A stretch of DNA of 32,904 nucleotides from Kluyvera ascorbata ATCC 33433. GTDB taxonomy: Bacteria > Pseudomonadota > Gammaproteobacteria > Enterobacterales > Enterobacteriaceae. This document shows, piece by piece, positions 32,287 to 32,904 of this stretch. The position numbers and the translations under genes were made by a program. The DNA is taken from assembly GCF_000735365.1 (NCBI RefSeq), contig NZ_JMPL01000042.1:1-32904 (forward strand), read 5' to 3'. Each line of letters starts with the position of its first letter. Position 1 is the stretch's first letter. Under the pieces are notes generated by a model. The model was given only the letters and a program-made list of their open reading frames with translations. It was not told the origin of the DNA and searched no databases.

Positions 32287-32904
32287 GTGAAAATTGCCAT
32301 ATTGTCCCGGGATGGAACGCTCTTTTCGTGTAAGCGTCTGCGCGAAGCCGCCCAGCGTCGCGGCCATATTGTGGAAGTGCTGGACCCGCTGTCTTGCTAC
32401 ATGAACGTCGACCCGGCAGCATCGTCGATTCACTACAAAGGTCGGCAATTACCGCACTACGACGCGGTGATCCCGCGGATTGGCTCGGCGATTACCTACT
32501 ACGGCATGGCAACCCTGCGTCAGTTCGAGATGCTGGGCAGCTACCCGCTCAATGAATCGGTGGCGATTACCCGCGCTCGCGATAAGCTGCGCTCGCTGCA
32601 GCTTCTCGCGCGTCAGGGCATCGACCTGCCGGTCACCGGCATTGCCCATTCTCCGGATGACACCAGCGACCTTATCGACATGGTCGGCGGCGCGCCGCTG
32701 GTGGTCAAACTGGTAGAAGGCACCCAGGGGATTGGCGTGGTGCTTGCCGAAACGCGGCAGGCGGCGGAAAGCGTGATTGATGCGTTTCGTGGGCTGAACG
32801 CGCATATCCTGGTGCAGGAGTATATCGAAGAGGCCAAAGGGCGCGACATTCGCTGCCTGGTGGTTGGCAATGAAGTGGTCGCCTCGATTGAACGTCGGGC
32901 GAAA
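32287..32904 (+). CDS. rimK: Ribosomal protein S6 modification protein RimK, N-terminal part
   Basis: 206 codons are visible; the gene runs off the right edge. RimK is an ATP-grasp ligase that adds glutamate residues to the C-terminus of ribosomal protein S6. The start [20 protein letters not shown], the block [20 protein letters not shown] and the ATP-grasp lysine region [17 protein letters not shown] match E. coli RimK. The start is GTG at 32287 with GGAGAGG upstream. It follows nfsA by 96 bases; that gap holds a short palindrome GCGTATGATACGC (32239-32251) followed by a T-run, which may be a weak terminator or part of a promoter. Confidence 0.95.
   Translation, partial: MKIAILSRDGTLFSCKRLREAAQRRGHIVEVLDPLSCYMNVDPAASSIHYKGRQLPHYDAVIPRIGSAITYYGMATLRQFEMLGSYPLNESVAITRARDKLRSLQLLARQGIDLPVTGIAHSPDDTSDLIDMVGGAPLVVKLVEGTQGIGVVLAETRQAAESVIDAFRGLNAHILVQEYIEEAKGRDIRCLVVGNEVVASIERRAK

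Overview
The window is chromosomal DNA of a member of the Enterobacteriaceae. Nearly every protein is a close match to an Escherichia coli K-12 protein from the ybiU-to-rimK segment, in nearly the same order. Sequence divergence, GC-rich third positions, an ERIC element and REP/BIME repeats point to a Klebsiella/Raoultella/Enterobacter-like genus rather than Escherichia; I cannot fix the genus from the sequence alone. There are no tRNA or rRNA genes, CRISPR arrays, insertion sequences or prophage genes.

Left part (1-7070): the 3' end of a LacI-family regulator, then ybiU, ybiV and pflF-pflE (ybiW-ybiY) on the minus strand, with fsaA divergent. The glycyl-radical enzyme, its activase and the FsaA aldolase form the set reported in E. 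coli for anaerobic 1,5-anhydroglucitol 6-phosphate breakdown. Three promoters here (ybiU, ybiV, pflE/fsaA) carry copies of one palindrome-like sequence, consensus TTTCRTTCGAAAG, which I propose is the operator of the neighbouring LacI protein. The pflE/fsaA gap also holds an FNR-like box at an activating distance.

Middle (7071-16310): moeB-moeA (molybdenum cofactor), then the divergent iaaA-gsiABCD glutathione/isoaspartyl-peptide operon. A full 127-bp ERIC element lies between its promoter and iaaA. bssR follows a BIME.

Accessory block (16322-19866): a binding protein for sugar ABC transport and a cytoplasmic GH-A-clan glycoside hydrolase, divergent from a second LacI-family regulator. No permease or ATPase genes accompany them. 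By comparison with K-12 as I remember it, this block lies where yliI is found, and pdeI, dgcI and rimO are absent from the gsiD-bssR interval.

Right part (19872-32904): gstB, dacC, deoR, ybjG, mdfA, ybjI-ybjJ, rcdA (ybjK), a GFA-family protein, the sRNA gene rybB with a sigma-E-type promoter, ybjL, ybjM, grxA, ybjC, nfsA and the 5' part of rimK. The most unusual point is that ybjC runs in frame, with no stop codon, into nfsA across an in-phase A AAA AAG heptamer. This gives a predicted membrane-anchored nitroreductase fusion or a frameshift/slippage site.
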